A stretch of 64,000 nucleotides of DNA from VAZQ01 sp963821505 (GTDB lineage Bacteria; Pseudomonadota; Alphaproteobacteria; Rhizobiales; Xanthobacteraceae), in NCBI GenBank assembly GCA_963821505.1, contig CAWGEH010000034.1, forward strand, positions 248,001-312,000. The letters are read 5' to 3'. The notes under the pieces were generated by a model. That model did no database searches, was not told the DNA's origin, and was given only the letters and a program-made list of their open reading frames with translations. Shown here piece after piece: positions 8,426 to 16,816 of this stretch (position 1 is its first letter; each line of letters begins with the position of its first letter). A program made the position numbers and the translations under genes.

Positions 8426-9154
8426 ATGCGCTCGAACAGCGCCAAATCCGGCACCAAATTCGGCACGACATCATCGGCCAGACGGATCAGGTCGCGCCTG
8501 CTGTTGCTCGCGCTGACCCCGATCGCTGCGGTTTTTGCATTCGCGAGTACTGCGGACGCCGCTCAGCGCGTGCGATCGGCTGAGGGAGCGGGGGTCAGCG
8601 GCGACCGCGGTTGGGCAACAGGCGGCCACCCCCGGCATAGCGGTGGCGCTTCCGGCCGAAGCGGCGGCGTGGCCCCTTCCACGCGCCCCCACATCGCGCG
8701 GCGCAGCGGCGGCGTACCGCCTGCCAGCGAGCGGCGCTACGTGCCGGACGAAGTCTTGACCCAGCTCGGGTCCGACGTGCCAAGTAAGACCGTCGACGGC
8801 CTCGCCCGGCGGCTGCGGCTCAACCGGATCGCATCGTTTGCGGCCGACGGCGGCACGATGTTGCGCTGGAAGATTCCCGACCGGCGCTCGGTGCCGGCGG
8901 TCATCCGGTCGCTGAAAGCCGAACCCATCGTCCTGGCGGCGCAACCGAACTACCTCTACGGACTGCAACAGGAGCCGCAGGCGCCCGGCGACGGGCTCCC
9001 CGCCGTGATCATGGGCGACCTCGGACTCATGGGTCGCAAGTTCCAATTCGGGGCCGGGGTGGCCGACGGCTACCGGGGCGATCCAGTCGCCTGCCCCCCA
9101 ACGAGGGGGACAGTGACCGGCGTCAGCCCGTCCCCCTGTGAGACAATAGATTGA
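8426..9154 (+). CDS. Secreted stand-alone pro-region of an S8 (subtilase) peptidase; protease domain absent
   Basis: A 242-residue protein with an Arg-rich N-terminus and hydrophobic signal segment (LLLLALTPIAAVFAFASTADA, residues 25-45), a Gly/Ser/Arg linker, then a domain at about residues 100-180 (ERRYVPDEVLTQLG, TMLRWKIPDRRSVPAVIRSL, AAQPNYLYGLQQ) that resembles the I9-like pro-region preceding the catalytic domain of S8 peptidases found after sigma/anti-sigma pairs in Bradyrhizobium-like bacteria (from memory). After residue 185 the expected catalytic Asp, His and Ser blocks are missing, and the frame ends in a Pro-rich tail. It is either a truncated relic or a free propeptide inhibitor. 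The start is chosen at MRSNSAK because the 28 preceding codons look non-coding and AGGAGAGG lies upstream. Confidence 0.68.
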   Translation: MRSNSAKSGTKFGTTSSARRIRSRLLLLALTPIAAVFAFASTADAAQRVRSAEGAGVSGDRGWATGGHPRHSGGASGRSGGVAPSTRPHIARRSGGVPPASERRYVPDEVLTQLGSDVPSKTVDGLARRLRLNRIASFAADGGTMLRWKIPDRRSVPAVIRSLKAEPIVLAAQPNYLYGLQQEPQAPGDGLPAVIMGDLGLMGRKFQFGAGVADGYRGDPVACPPTRGTVTGVSPSPCETID

Positions 9155-9610
9155 AATCGCTGGCGTTTTCCTGCCAACCCGGCACTGGAATGGCAGCCGG
9201 GAGACAGCCCCAAAATTTCTCGCTGCGACGTTAAATCGGCTTGAACCTTTTGGCCGCGAGCAGAGACTAATAGTCAAACAGGCCGACAAGGCCAGGAGTT
9301 ACAGCCCCGATCGGCGCTCACGCCCCCCCGATCCCCTGCGCCGATCAACGCGACCCGCCCGGATTTCCCCGTCCGGGCGGGTCAGTTTTTGGGGGGCATT
9401 GCGCCGCGGCGCCGTACCCGTTTCGCCACGCTCAAGCGAATTCCATGCAGGCTTCCTGCCCGCGCTCTTGCGCCGCGCCGAAGCGGATTATGATGTGGCA
9501 GTGATTCGGCTTCATCCGGGCAACATGCCCGCGAGTATTTCGTCGTTGCTTGTGCGTGCTCCCGACGACACGGTCACACGTCGCGACCAGCGACATGCCA
9601 CGGCTTCTTC
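9155..9610. other. Intergenic region holding the terminator of the sigma operon
   Basis: No gene is supported. The first 190 bases show no coding similarity and no trace of a lost subtilase domain. An inverted repeat GATCGGCG / CGCCGATC flanks 9309-9345 and is followed by the strong hairpin terminator annotated separately. The rest (9391-9610) precedes the TIGR03809 gene and shows no recognised motif. Confidence 0.5.
9352..9390 (+). terminator. Rho-independent terminator after the sigma/anti-sigma operon
   Basis: A 12-base-pair GC-rich stem (GACCCGCCCGGA at 9352-9363 pairing with TCCGGGCGGGTC at 9372-9383), an eight-base loop, and then AGTTTTT. This is the clearest intrinsic terminator in the window and would end transcripts from the upstream ECF operon. 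Confidence 0.85.
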
Positions 9611-9874
9611 ATGTCGGCACGGCTACCCGCGCATGCACTCGATGACGTCGCGCAGAAATGGCGTGACCTTGCCGAGCGCAGGCAGGCGCACTTTCTCGAG
9701 CTCTATCAGAGCGGGCGCTGGAAGCGTTATTACAGCGAGGAACGGTTCCTCTATCGCATGCGCGAGGCCATCCAGCTGAGCGAAAGATGGGCGCAGATCG
9801 CGCCGCCGCCGGCTGACGACCTTGCAGCACACCAAACCGCGCCTGTGGATATGCCCCGCCGCACCGCGGCCTGA
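9611..9874 (+). CDS. TIGR03809 family small protein
   Basis: An 87-residue protein with the family core LDDVAQKWRDLAERRQAHFLELYQSGRWKRYYSEERFLYRMREAI, rich in Arg and aromatic residues. TIGR03809 proteins occur in Bradyrhizobium, Rhodopseudomonas and relatives and have no known function. No signal peptide or membrane segment is present; the C-terminal 20 residues are Pro/Ala-rich. It stands alone ahead of the flavin oxidoreductase gene, 149 bases away. Confidence 0.8.
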   Translation: MSARLPAHALDDVAQKWRDLAERRQAHFLELYQSGRWKRYYSEERFLYRMREAIQLSERWAQIAPPPADDLAAHQTAPVDMPRRTAA

Positions 9875-10023
9875 CGTTGCCCAAGGCCATCCGGCTCCGG
9901 TGTCCGGTCGCGCGCATGAGCGGACGTCATAATCGCCGCAGGCAGGCGCTTCCGGCCCGGCGCATCCTTGCCTATGGTTGACGCCCGCTCCGGTGACCCC
10001 TTCCTCCATTCGACGCGTGTGAC

Positions 10024-11124
10024 ATGACCAGTGCCCTGTTTTCTCCCATTCGTCTTGCCGATCTCGAACTCGCCAACCGGATCGTGGTCTCGCCCATGTG
10101 CCAATACAGCGCCGATGACGGCGTGGCCGCGGACTGGCACATCAGCCATCTCGGCATGCTCGCCAATTCCGGGGCAGGGCTGGTGGTAGCCGAGGCGACC
10201 GGCGTCGAGCGCCGCGGCCGCATCAGCCATGGCTGTCTCGGGCTCTATTCCGACGACTGCGAAGCCGCGCTTGCGCGCGTCATTGCCCATTGCCGCCGCT
10301 ACGGCACCGCGAAGCTCGGCATCCAGCTCGCACATGCCGGGCGCAAGGCCGCTGCCCAGCGTCCCTGGGAGGGCAGCCGGGCGCTGGGACCCGCGGACGA
10401 TCCCTGGGAGACGATCGCCCCGTCAGCCATCCCGTTCGGCTCCGATTGGCCGGTTCCGCGCGCAATGACGGCTGCAGACATGGAGCGCGTGCGCGAGGGC
10501 TTCGTGCATGCCGCAAGGCGCGCGATCCGCGCCGGCATCGACGCCATCGAGCTGCACGGAGCCCACGGTTATCTCCTGCACAGCTTCGTTTCTCCGATCT
10601 CCAACAGGCGCAGCGACGACTACGGCGGCTCGCTCGCGGCGCGCATGCGCTATCCGCTCGAAATCGCGCAGGCCGTGCGCGCGGTCATGCCCAAGGGCAT
10701 GCCGCTCGGCGCGCGCATCACCGGCAGCGACTGGATGGAGGGTGGACTGACGCCCGACGATGCCGTCACTTTCGCCGGCGCGCTGAAGACGGCTGGCCTC
10801 GATTTCGTCTGCATCTCCTCGGGCGGCATCAACGCCGAGACGCGGCCGACCTTGGTCGCCGGCACCAATGTCCAGTTCGCCGAAAAGGTGAAGCGCGGGG
10901 CCGGCATCGCCACGCGCACCGTCGGATTGATCGCCACGCCCAGGCAGGCCGAAGCGATCATCGCCGAAGGCAAGGCCGACATGGTGGCGCTTGCACGCGC
11001 CATGCTCGACGATCCGCATTGGGGCTGGCACGCGGCGCACACGCTCGGCGCCGACGTCGCACGCCCCAAGCAGTACCAGCGCGCCGCGCCCAAGGTCTGG
11101 GCGGGAGCAGCCTATCGGGATTGA
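10024..11124 (+). CDS. NADH:flavin oxidoreductase, old yellow enzyme (YqjM-like)
   Basis: A 366-residue FMN-dependent TIM-barrel enzyme. It has the thermophilic-like/YqjM signature SPMCQYSADDG with the redox-tuning cysteine (residue 26), the substrate-binding ELHGAHGYLLHSF with its His pair, and RRSDDYGGSLAARMRYP. These enzymes reduce activated C=C bonds of enones, nitro compounds or cinnamic-type substrates with NAD(P)H. The gene ends 90 bases before a DMT transporter in the same direction, so the two may form a unit. The physiological substrate is unknown. Confidence 0.93.
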   Translation: MTSALFSPIRLADLELANRIVVSPMCQYSADDGVAADWHISHLGMLANSGAGLVVAEATGVERRGRISHGCLGLYSDDCEAALARVIAHCRRYGTAKLGIQLAHAGRKAAAQRPWEGSRALGPADDPWETIAPSAIPFGSDWPVPRAMTAADMERVREGFVHAARRAIRAGIDAIELHGAHGYLLHSFVSPISNRRSDDYGGSLAARMRYPLEIAQAVRAVMPKGMPLGARITGSDWMEGGLTPDDAVTFAGALKTAGLDFVCISSGGINAETRPTLVAGTNVQFAEKVKRGAGIATRTVGLIATPRQAEAIIAEGKADMVALARAMLDDPHWGWHAAHTLGADVARPKQYQRAAPKVWAGAAYRD

Positions 11125-11214
11125 TCCTGCAGGCGTCATCCTTCGCCGACGGGTCGCGGCGGAGCATGAGCAGCGCGAGCCGCCGGCCTGCACGCACGCG
11201 GATTTATTCGGGCC

Positions 11215-12060
11215 ATGGATGCATTCGTCTTCGCCGCCGTGCTGTTCGCCGCCGCATGCCATGCCGCCTGGAACGCCACCATCAAGGGCGGGCTCGATCC
11301 GCTCGCGACGACGGTGCTGATCTCAATCGGCGCGGCGATTGTTTCAGCCGTATTCCTCCCCCTCATCGGCCTGCCGGCCGCCGCCGCATGGCCGTGGTGC
11401 GGCGCATCGGTGTTGATCCACCTCGTCTATTTCGGCGCGTTGATCGAAAGCTACCGCGCCGGCGATATGGGACAGGTCTATCCGATCGCGCGCGGCTCGG
11501 CGCCGCTGATGACCGCAATCGTGACCACGGCGTTCGTCGGCGAGCGCCTCAGCCTGCTCGCCTGGTGCGGCATCATCCTGTTGGTGGTCGGCGTCATGTT
11601 GCTGTCGCTGCGCGGCGGCCGCGACCTTGCACGGCTCGATCGCAGGGCGGTCGGTTTCGCCCTCTTCACCGCGGTCATGATCTGCGCCTATTCGGTGGTG
11701 GACGGGGTGGGCGCGCGGCTGGCCGGCAGCGCCAATGCCTACTCGGTCTTGCTGTTCGCAGGCATCGGCCCGGTCATGGTGATCTACGCGCTGGCCCGGC
11801 GCGGGCGCGAGGTCATGCCGGCGATGGCACGTCACTGGGGCATCGGACTTGCGGGCGGGACGCTGCAGCTCGGCTCCTACGGCATCGCGATCTGGGCGAT
11901 GACGGTGGCTCCGATCGCCATCGTGGCGGCGCTGCGCGAAACGAGCGTCCTGTTCGGCGCGGCGATCGCGGTCGCCTTTCTCAAGGAGCCGCTGCGGCCC
12001 AGCCGATCCGCCGCGGCGCTCATGATTGTCATCGGCCTGGCGTTGATCCGGCTGTATTGA
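11215..12060 (+). CDS. DMT superfamily transporter (EamA family)
   Basis: A 281-residue inner-membrane protein with about ten hydrophobic helices arranged as two EamA repeats (first about residues 3-135, second about 145-281, with IVAALRETSVLFGAAIAVAFLKEPL as the typical second-repeat ending). Such proteins export metabolites or amino acids. It lies directly after the old yellow enzyme gene on the same strand; whether it exports a product of that enzyme is only a guess. Confidence 0.87.
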   Translation: MDAFVFAAVLFAAACHAAWNATIKGGLDPLATTVLISIGAAIVSAVFLPLIGLPAAAAWPWCGASVLIHLVYFGALIESYRAGDMGQVYPIARGSAPLMTAIVTTAFVGERLSLLAWCGIILLVVGVMLLSLRGGRDLARLDRRAVGFALFTAVMICAYSVVDGVGARLAGSANAYSVLLFAGIGPVMVIYALARRGREVMPAMARHWGIGLAGGTLQLGSYGIAIWAMTVAPIAIVAALRETSVLFGAAIAVAFLKEPLRPSRSAAALMIVIGLALIRLY

Positions 12061-12106
12061 AGGCCGGGGTGCACGAGGCCTGCGCCAACCGCTGAGCGCT
12101 TCGGCC

Positions 12107-12733
12107 TCAATCCCCTGAGGGGATCAGGTCATGCAGGCCAACCGCGCGCAGTCGCTCGAGATCCGCGGGCCGGTCCACGTCCCACAGCGTGACTGGCTCC
12201 TGCCATGACAGGCCGAGTTCGCTCAGGCGGCGGCGGGTCTCGTCCATCACCTCCGGCGTACCCCAGGGCATGTCCGAGAACAGCGCGCGCCTGGGGACAC
12301 GCATGCCGATCAGCGCGTAGCCGCCATCGTCCGCCGGAATGACCACCGCGTCAGCACCGGCGCGTAGAATGTCCGCCGCCGTGCGCAGGTGACCGGGGGT
12401 CAGTACAGGGCAGTCGGCGCCGATGACCAGGGCCGGCGCGCTCGCCGCCTCGATCGCGGCCAGCATCCGCGCGCCAAGGTCGCCGTCACCCTGGCGCGCG
12501 AGTGCAATGCCGCGTGCGGCAATGGCGTGAAGGGCAGGGTGGCTCGCATCCGGCGTCGCCCACAATGTTACCGGGCCGATGCCGGCGGCGGAGGCGGTGG
12601 CGACGGCACGCTCGACCAGTCGTGCCTGCAGCGCCGCGGCGCCCAAGGCGCCAAGCACCGGGATGAGCCGGGTCTTTGCGAGGCCCGGGAGCGGCGCCTT
12701 GGCCAGCACCGCAACGGCGACCGGCTCATTCAT
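12107..12733 (-). CDS. TIGR04282 family arsenosugar biosynthesis glycosyltransferase
   Basis: A 208-residue nucleotide-sugar-type transferase (DUF2064). It opens with VAVLAKAPLPGLAKTRLIPVLG and carries VIGADCPVLTPGHL and DAVVIPADDGGYALIGM, the standard motifs of TIGR04282, a GT2/MobA-like fold family tied to arsenosugar synthesis. It overlaps the upstream TIGR04283 gene by eight bases, so the two are co-translated. No ArsM methyltransferase is visible in the window, which leaves the pathway incomplete locally. Confidence 0.9.
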   Translation of the reverse strand: MNEPVAVAVLAKAPLPGLAKTRLIPVLGALGAAALQARLVERAVATASAAGIGPVTLWATPDASHPALHAIAARGIALARQGDGDLGARMLAAIEAASAPALVIGADCPVLTPGHLRTAADILRAGADAVVIPADDGGYALIGMRVPRRALFSDMPWGTPEVMDETRRRLSELGLSWQEPVTLWDVDRPADLERLRAVGLHDLIPSGD

Positions 12734-13409
12734 AGCCGTATCGTCGCGCGAGCTCCTTCGGGTCGGCGCCGAAGAAGTAGGCGAGCCGCAGGCGCCACAT
12801 CAGCACCATGGTGCGGAGCACGCCCTTCTGCTCCCAGCGCCGGCCGGAGGTGACGACGTATGCGCGCAGGCACAGCGGCCGGCTCACGCCCTTCAAGCGC
12901 CTGCTGAGTTCGATGTCCTCCATCAGCGGGATCGCGGGAAAGCCCCCCGCCGCTTGGAACGCGTTACGCTGCACGAATATCGCCTGGTCGCCGGTCGCAA
13001 TTCCGGTGAGCCGCGAACGACCACTCATGAGCCACCCAACGACGACCAGCAGCGCTGACCGGCCGGCGATCTTGACATCAAAACGGCCCCAGGCGCGGCC
13101 CGACCGTTCGAGGCCGTTGAGCACGAGGTGGTCGGCGTCGGCCGGCAGGTGCGTATCAGCGTGCAGGAACAACAGCACGTCGCCGGAGGCTTTCTCGGCG
13201 CCCGCGTTCATCTGCAACGCGCGCCCGCGCTGCGCCGCGATGACGCGGTCGGCGCGCAGCCGCGCGCGCTGGATGGTGGCATCCCGACTGCCGCCATCGA
13301 CCACGATCACCTCGGTGCCGAGCGAGCGCAGATCGGCAAGTGCATCGAGCGCAGCGGCGATGCCTTCACCTTCGTCCAGCACGGGTACGATGATCGAGAG
13401 CTTCGACAT
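12726..13409 (-). CDS. TIGR04283 family arsenosugar biosynthesis glycosyltransferase
   Basis: A 227-residue GT2 family glycosyltransferase: MSKLSIIVPVLDEGEGI at the N-terminus, VIVVDGGSRDATI for nucleotide binding, LLFLHADTHLPADA as the DxD-like block, and AIFVQRNAFQAAGGFP with LMEDIELSRRLK as the acceptor/ED motif. It pairs with the overlapping TIGR04282 gene downstream and with ArsS upstream in the same direction. The end of ArsS and this start are separated by 330 unexplained bases. Confidence 0.9.
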   Translation of the reverse strand: MSKLSIIVPVLDEGEGIAAALDALADLRSLGTEVIVVDGGSRDATIQRARLRADRVIAAQRGRALQMNAGAEKASGDVLLFLHADTHLPADADHLVLNGLERSGRAWGRFDVKIAGRSALLVVVGWLMSGRSRLTGIATGDQAIFVQRNAFQAAGGFPAIPLMEDIELSRRLKGVSRPLCLRAYVVTSGRRWEQKGVLRTMVLMWRLRLAYFFGADPKELARRYGYE

Positions 13410-13739
13410 GCCGATCTCGTGGGCGGCATTCGTCCAGGAGCGGCTGCATGATGGAGTGAAGGCTCACCTCCGGCAATCACGAATCGCGCCTTGGCAGCGG
13501 CCTGTGCGAGCGCGATCCGCCCCGCATGATCCGGTCCCGCCGTGATGCGCTGGAAATACGAGACGGGCGGTGCCGAGCCCTCGGCGCGACGACACGGCGG
13601 CGGGAAAGCATCGCCGCCGCAGGCAGACGCGACCTCGTTCGCCGGACCATTGCCATAGAGCTCGCCGACGGGCATGCCCCTCAATGCGTGCCGGCCCTCG
13701 CCGCGAGGGCGCAGCTGCGCGGAGCCGGATCGAACGCCG
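13410..13739 (-). other. Unassigned spacer within the arsenosugar cluster
   Basis: On the cluster strand an open frame starts at 13684 (MRGMPVGELYGNG, later FQRITAGPDHAGRIALAQAA, RFVIAGGEPSLHH) and then runs out of frame into the glycosyltransferase. The central part reads like plausible protein, but I recognise no family. It could be the remains of a small gene of the cluster or non-coding DNA. No terminator is seen. Confidence 0.3.
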
Positions 13740-14714
13740 TCATTCCGCCGCTTCCCTCAGCGCGCCGCCGCAGCTCGATCCCTGGCCGGCGGTGCAGCCG
13801 TAACAATGACCGGCGACCCGGATCGACTCACCCTCGATCGCAGCGTCGAGCAGGTCCGCCAGGTGCATGCGCTCGCGCGCGCCGTGCTTGAGCGGCAGAT
13901 CCAGCATCTGGTTGAAATCGCAGTCGTAGGCGTAGCCCTGCCAGTCTACCGAAACGAGGTTTCGGCACATCACGTGCTCGAGATTGGCGTCAAGGTGCGC
14001 GTGTCGCAGCAGACCGAGGTAGCGATCGAATTCGCCGTCGGCGATGAGGATCGCGCCGAAGCGCTGGATCGGCATGTTGGCGAGCGTATAGAGCCGATTG
14101 AAAACGACGCCGTAACGCTCGCCCAGCACGCGCTTGTAGTCGGCCTCGAGGATCTCCTGCGCCGGCGGCAGCGACGGTCCCTGCGGGTTGTAGACGAGGT
14201 TGAGCACGAGCCCGCTCTCGGCGCGTCCATAGCCCAACCGGTTGAGAGATTGCAGGCCGCGGATCGACCTCTCGAAAGCGCCTTTGCCGCGCTGGCGGTC
14301 GACATTGCTTTCGAGATAGCAGGGCAGGGAGGCGACGATCTCGACCCTTTCGCGCGCCAGAAATGGGGCGAGGTCCTCCTGGCCGGCCATTTCGAGGATG
14401 GTCAGATTGCAGCGGTCGATGACGTGCACGCCCATGGCGCGTGCGCCGTGCGCCAGCCTGCGAAAGTGCGGGTTGAGCTCCGGCGCGCCGCCGGTGATGT
14501 CGAGCTTCGCCACGCGCTTCGTCGCGAGGAAAGCAAGCACTAGGTCGATCGTCTCGCTCGACATTTCCTCGGTGCGGTTCGGGCCAGCATTGACGTGGCA
14601 GTGCACGCAGGACTGATTGCAGCGGTAGCCGACATTGACCTGAAGCGTGTCGAGCCGCCCGCGCCGGATCGCGGGAAAGGCGATCTGCTCGAGCAGCGGC
14701 CAGGTATCGCGCAT
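13740..14714 (-). CDS. arsS: Arsenosugar biosynthesis radical SAM protein ArsS
   Basis: A 324-residue radical SAM enzyme with the CxxxCxxC cluster motif in NVGYRCNQSCVHCHVNAGPNR, DITGGAPELNPHFR typical of ArsS, and the C-terminal cysteine-rich HCYGCTAGQGSSCGG that probably binds a second FeS cluster. ArsS joins the deoxyadenosyl group from SAM to dimethylarsinous acid, the step after ArsM. The start MRDTWPLLEQ is preferred over one twelve codons earlier because it aligns with the family N-terminus and AGGGGACG lies about seven bases upstream. It heads the three-gene arsenosugar set. Confidence 0.93.
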   Translation of the reverse strand: MRDTWPLLEQIAFPAIRRGRLDTLQVNVGYRCNQSCVHCHVNAGPNRTEEMSSETIDLVLAFLATKRVAKLDITGGAPELNPHFRRLAHGARAMGVHVIDRCNLTILEMAGQEDLAPFLARERVEIVASLPCYLESNVDRQRGKGAFERSIRGLQSLNRLGYGRAESGLVLNLVYNPQGPSLPPAQEILEADYKRVLGERYGVVFNRLYTLANMPIQRFGAILIADGEFDRYLGLLRHAHLDANLEHVMCRNLVSVDWQGYAYDCDFNQMLDLPLKHGARERMHLADLLDAAIEGESIRVAGHCYGCTAGQGSSCGGALREAAE

Positions 14715-14899
14715 CGCGCTCGTCCCCTGTTCAAGCGCCGAGAATCGCACAATCCGCCATGCGCGTCAGCGTGGCGAGCGCGGCTTGCGCACAAAATCGC
14801 GTGACACGATCGCTCCGGCCCCGCGCAGCAGCCGCGACAAGTGTGCGGCAAGCTGGCCGGCGGCCATGCGCCGCGACCCATCTGGTGGCCGAAACGCGA

Positions 14900-15682
14900 T
14901 TACTTTGCCGCCGCAGGGGCTGCGACGGCAGTCCCGTCATCGATGCCGATACGGCCGAAGCCCGGAAGCTTCAGGGCGGGATGGCGCAGATCGAGGCCTG
15001 CGACGAGGCCGAGAAAGTTGAGCTCGATCCCTTCGACCCAGCCGACCTTCATGCCGAGCAGGCCCCACATCGAGGCTTCGAGACCGGTGCCGCTGTCGGT
15101 CAAGCCGACATAGGGATAGGGGCGGAAATCCTTGCCGACCGCGTTCGACGGAAGCGTGGTTTCGAGTTCCGGCACGGCCCGCAGCACGGTGGCGGTGAAC
15201 GTGTTGCTGTTCGGCCCGGGCCAGATGCGGTAGTCGCCGAAATTGTTGTAGCTATAGGCCACAATCACGGCCTTGACCTTTGGAATGAGCGCGGCCGCCT
15301 CCGGGCCCCGCACATCGACAAGAACGCGCGGGCTATCGCCGAACCAGCGCCCGTCCGGCGCCCAACCATTGCTGCGTAGAGGTCGGCCCCAGCCGACCAC
15401 GTCGTAGCGGCTCCACGCGACGGCGTTCTCCGGCTTGAACACGATCCAGCTGTGGACGGCGAAAATGCCTTTCCAGCGGCCGGTGCGGCCGGTGAAGACG
15501 AGGAAGCGCGCGTCGCTGTCGGCGCTTGCGGGCGACAACATGCCGACGCTCGACCAGTCGGCGTCGCGAAAACTGGCCGGCCGATCCTTGCTGGCGTAAA
15601 GGGCCGCGTGGACCGCCAAGGGAAACAGAAAAAGGGCGAGGATTGCGACCAGCACGTTTCGAACGGGACGATGCATGCACAT
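14900..15682 (-). CDS. DUF3750 domain-containing protein
   Basis: About 260 residues. It begins with a hydrophobic segment (VRNVLVAILALFLFPLAVHA) that is a signal peptide or anchor, then DWSSVGMLSP, FTGRTGRWKGIFAVHSWIVF, WGRPLRSNGWAPDGRW and AYSYNNFGDYRIWPGPNSNTF, the conserved blocks of DUF3750. The family is common in alpha- and gammaproteobacteria with no assigned role; it likely acts in the periplasm. The long upstream extension overlaps the region before the intergenic repeat and is not included; the start is MCMHRPVRN or the ATG two codons later. Confidence 0.83.
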   Translation of the reverse strand: MCMHRPVRNVLVAILALFLFPLAVHAALYASKDRPASFRDADWSSVGMLSPASADSDARFLVFTGRTGRWKGIFAVHSWIVFKPENAVAWSRYDVVGWGRPLRSNGWAPDGRWFGDSPRVLVDVRGPEAAALIPKVKAVIVAYSYNNFGDYRIWPGPNSNTFTATVLRAVPELETTLPSNAVGKDFRPYPYVGLTDSGTGLEASMWGLLGMKVGWVEGIELNFLGLVAGLDLRHPALKLPGFGRIGIDDGTAVAAPAAAK

Positions 15683-15774
15683 GGAGGAAGACGCAGGTTC
15701 CGGTCCGAAATATGGCGTGCGACCCGGGCCATGCACAATGGCCGCGCTCACCACCACGCTCACAATGGCACATT

Positions 15775-15877
15775 AGAGCGCATCCCGATTGGGTTGAATT
15801 GTGATGCGCTCTAGATTCTTCGATTTTGCGCATGTTCTGTTCGGAAAACCGGTTCCCACTTTTCCGGAACATGCGCT
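15775..15877 (+). repeat. Double-palindrome intergenic repeat, copy 1
   Basis: About 103 bases made of two hairpins. The first is AGAGCGCATC...GATGCGCTCT around a 17-18-base loop; the second is GCGCATGTTC...GAACATGCGC with an inner GGAAAACCGGTTCCC core. Two further near-identical copies lie at 37437-37544 (opposite orientation) and 44679-44780. Open frames that cross it (for example reading RKIEESRAHH) are repeat artefacts, not genes. It sits between DUF3750 and the pyroglutamyl peptidase gene. Confidence 0.9.
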
Positions 15878-15962
15878 AAAAGCGGCAAGGTGAGAACAGC
15901 GGACAACCTGCGGCAAACCGCGCCGCCGGAAAGTGCCAGTCGGGGTCTCATCGCTCGACGGA

Positions 15963-16583
15963 TCAGCGCGCCGCAGCCAGTGCAGCGCGCACGATCGCCT
16001 CGCCGGCCCTCGTGAGATCATCGAGCGTCAACAGCCGGCGTGGCCGGACCTGCGTGCGCCGAACCGCCGGCACATGGACGAATGCAACCAGACGCGGCGC
16101 CCCGGCGCGGGCGGCCTCGGCGGCCCGCCAGCACAAATAGTTGCACAGATACTGGCCGGCATCGCGGGACAGCGCGGCCGGCACGCCGGTCGCTTGTGCC
16201 GCCAGTAAGAGCCGCCGCGCCGGGGCGCGCAACGGCACCGCCGCCGGTGCCCCCGGTACGATCGTGGCTGCGACAGGAAACTGCCCGCTGGCGTCGGGCA
16301 TCAGGCGCGTAAGCGCATTGCGCGCCCGCGTTTCGACCCGGAGATGCTTACTGCGCCCGGCAAGCCCGAACATCACCAAGGCATCGGGCTTTTCGCGCTC
16401 GAGCAGCGCCGGCAGCTCCCGGTCGACCGCCCCGTAGCTGACGTGGAAGATGTGCGCGACGCGCCGCACGTTGGCGAAGGCCGGATGGCGGCGTCGCGCC
16501 AACTCCATGACCAGCGGCTCGGTCGGATTGAATGGTGCCCCGGGAAACGTACCGAAGCCGGTAATGAGGATCGTGGCGGTCAT
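15963..16583 (-). CDS. Pyroglutamyl-peptidase I-like protein (peptidase C15)
   Basis: A 206-residue cysteine peptidase family C15 protein. It begins ILITGFGTFPGAPFNPTEPLV, has ETRARN matching the catalytic Glu region, AGQYLCNYLCW with the catalytic Cys, and VAFVHVPAV with the catalytic His. C15 enzymes remove N-terminal pyroglutamate from peptides. The ATG at 16581-16583 is chosen since it gives the exact family N-terminus; the longer upstream frame lacks similarity. It is a single-gene unit lying downstream of meaB on the same strand, 233 bases away. Confidence 0.88.
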   Translation of the reverse strand: MTATILITGFGTFPGAPFNPTEPLVMELARRRHPAFANVRRVAHIFHVSYGAVDRELPALLEREKPDALVMFGLAGRSKHLRVETRARNALTRLMPDASGQFPVAATIVPGAPAAVPLRAPARRLLLAAQATGVPAALSRDAGQYLCNYLCWRAAEAARAGAPRLVAFVHVPAVRRTQVRPRRLLTLDDLTRAGEAIVRAALAAAR

Positions 16584-16816
16584 TCGCCTCAACCGTGGCT
16601 GGTGAGCAAGATGCACGGCTTGTGCCGGCATGGAACCGTTCGAATCTGCACGGTATATCGGTGCCCGCCGTCGAGAATCCACTGCCGATCCGGGCCGGCG
16701 GTGGCGCGCGTCGAACGGAAGCATGCTCCCGACAATTCGCAGACTTTGCGAATAAGACCATGCGACCAAATAAATGCTTAGGGCGAAATCGCGCTGCAAT
16801 GTGAAGCTATTTCGAA

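Noticed and set aside
10290..12095. 601-codon open frame overlapping the OYE and DMT genes
   Set aside because: Arg-rich out-of-frame reading of two well-supported genes.
15333..15872. 179-codon frame beginning in the repeat at 15775
   Set aside because: It starts inside the palindromic repeat (MFRKSGNRFSEQNMRKIEES) and runs out of frame through DUF3750; a repeat artefact.
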